Assembly: GCA_947651335.1 (NCBI GenBank)
Contig: CANSYV010000131.1
Span: forward strand, 1-5,317
Source of the DNA: an uncultured Lachnospiraceae bacterium
GTDB taxonomy: Bacteria > Bacillota > Clostridia > Lachnospirales > Lachnospiraceae
Length of the DNA: 5,317 nucleotides
Reading direction: 5' to 3'
The notes below the pieces were generated by a model. It did no database searches and was not told the DNA's origin. It saw only the letters and a program-made list of their open reading frames with translations. Shown here in pieces: positions 5,007 to 5,317 of the stretch. The position numbers and the translations under genes are program-made. Numbering within the stretch: the stretch's first letter is position 1; each line of letters opens with the position of its first letter.

Positions 5007-5317
5007 ATGGCCATGTACTTGAATACTGCTGATAGTTATGTTCTATATAAAAGCCAGGTGGAGAGCCCTTATTTTGTGGACAAGACGAAACTGCTTCTGG
5101 AATTGATTCCGCTGGCCCGCCAGGGAAATCAGCACATCTGCATTACAAGGCCCCGCAGGTTCGGGAAAACGGTCATGGCCAATATGGTGGCGGCTTATTT
5201 TGGCAAAGGTGTGGATGCCAGCGGGCTGTTTGATTCTCTGGAAATTGCGGGGGCAGAAGAATATAGGGAAACTGCCGGGAAATTTAAGAGGAATAAGCGT
5301 CTCACGAATATCGTGTC
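5007..5317 (+). CDS. AAA-ATPase-like protein (PF09820/DUF1703 type), 5' part only
   Basis: About 103 residues are visible before the window ends. The start MAMYLNTADSYVLYK followed by SPYFVDKTKLLLELIPL (20-36) and ICITRPRRFGKTVMANMVAAYF (44-65; Walker-A-like core RPRRFGKT at 48-55) is the hallmark of the AAA-ATPase-like family. In these proteins Arg replaces the first Gly of the P-loop. Members are usually about 500-600 residues with a C-terminal PD-(D/E)XK nuclease-like domain (DUF1703), which would lie outside the window. Their role is not established, though they are often multicopy in gut Firmicutes and Bacteroidetes and are suspected mobile or defence-like elements. The residues after about 88 (a basic stretch KFKRNKRLTNIV) do not show the hydrophobic strand I would expect next. 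The gene starts three bases after the GNAT stop. Confidence 0.87.
   Translation, partial: MAMYLNTADSYVLYKSQVESPYFVDKTKLLLELIPLARQGNQHICITRPRRFGKTVMANMVAAYFGKGVDASGLFDSLEIAGAEEYRETAGKFKRNKRLTNIV

Overview
The window reads almost entirely on the + strand. It carries the 3' half of a spoIIIA sporulation operon (spoIIIAE, AF, AG, AH), then prfC (peptide chain release factor 3), a GNAT-family acetyltransferase, and the 5' end of an AAA-ATPase-like/DUF1703-type gene that runs off the right edge. The spoIIIA cluster means an endospore-forming Firmicute. Protein style (for example the SpoIIIAE core and the short SpoIIIAG), moderate GC, frequent GTG starts and strong AGGAGG-type ribosome binding sites suggest Clostridia, most likely Lachnospiraceae. 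That family placement is an inference.

Layout. Positions 1-62 hold a short coding stretch ending at a stop that overlaps the apparent spoIIIAE start. I read it as more of spoIIIAE in a shifted frame. 59-988 is the membrane core of SpoIIIAE, 990-1526 spoIIIAF, 1459-1968 spoIIIAG (overlapping AF), and 1981-2718 spoIIIAH. The 113-base gap 2719-2831 carries a near-consensus housekeeping promoter (TTGACA, 17 bases, TAGAAT), an inverted repeat with a cre-like half at the start-site region, and the prfC ribosome binding site. prfC fills 2832-4421. The gap 4422-4508 has only a 10-base palindrome and a Shine-Dalgarno sequence. The GNAT gene is 4509-5003, and the AAA-ATPase-like gene starts at 5007 with its ribosome binding site inside the GNAT gene. 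There is no gene-free stretch longer than about 115 bases, and I see no tRNA, rRNA, CRISPR array or insertion sequence.

How the genes work together. SpoIIIAA-AH build the mother-cell side of the channel (feeding tube) that joins mother cell and engulfed forespore; AE and AF are membrane parts, while AG and AH carry ring-building domains in the intermembrane space. The four genes are packed as one transcriptional unit. prfC is an unrelated translation gene with its own promoter. The GNAT and AAA genes look like accessory cargo, with the last pair translationally coupled.

The points most worth a second look are the apparent frameshift at the start of spoIIIAE, the very short insertion in the SpoIIIAG ring domain, the palindromic cre-like site on the prfC promoter, and the complete out-of-frame encoding of the SpoIIIAG cytoplasmic tail inside spoIIIAF. 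I found no convincing new defence or mobile system; most of the window is recognisable core sporulation and translation machinery.
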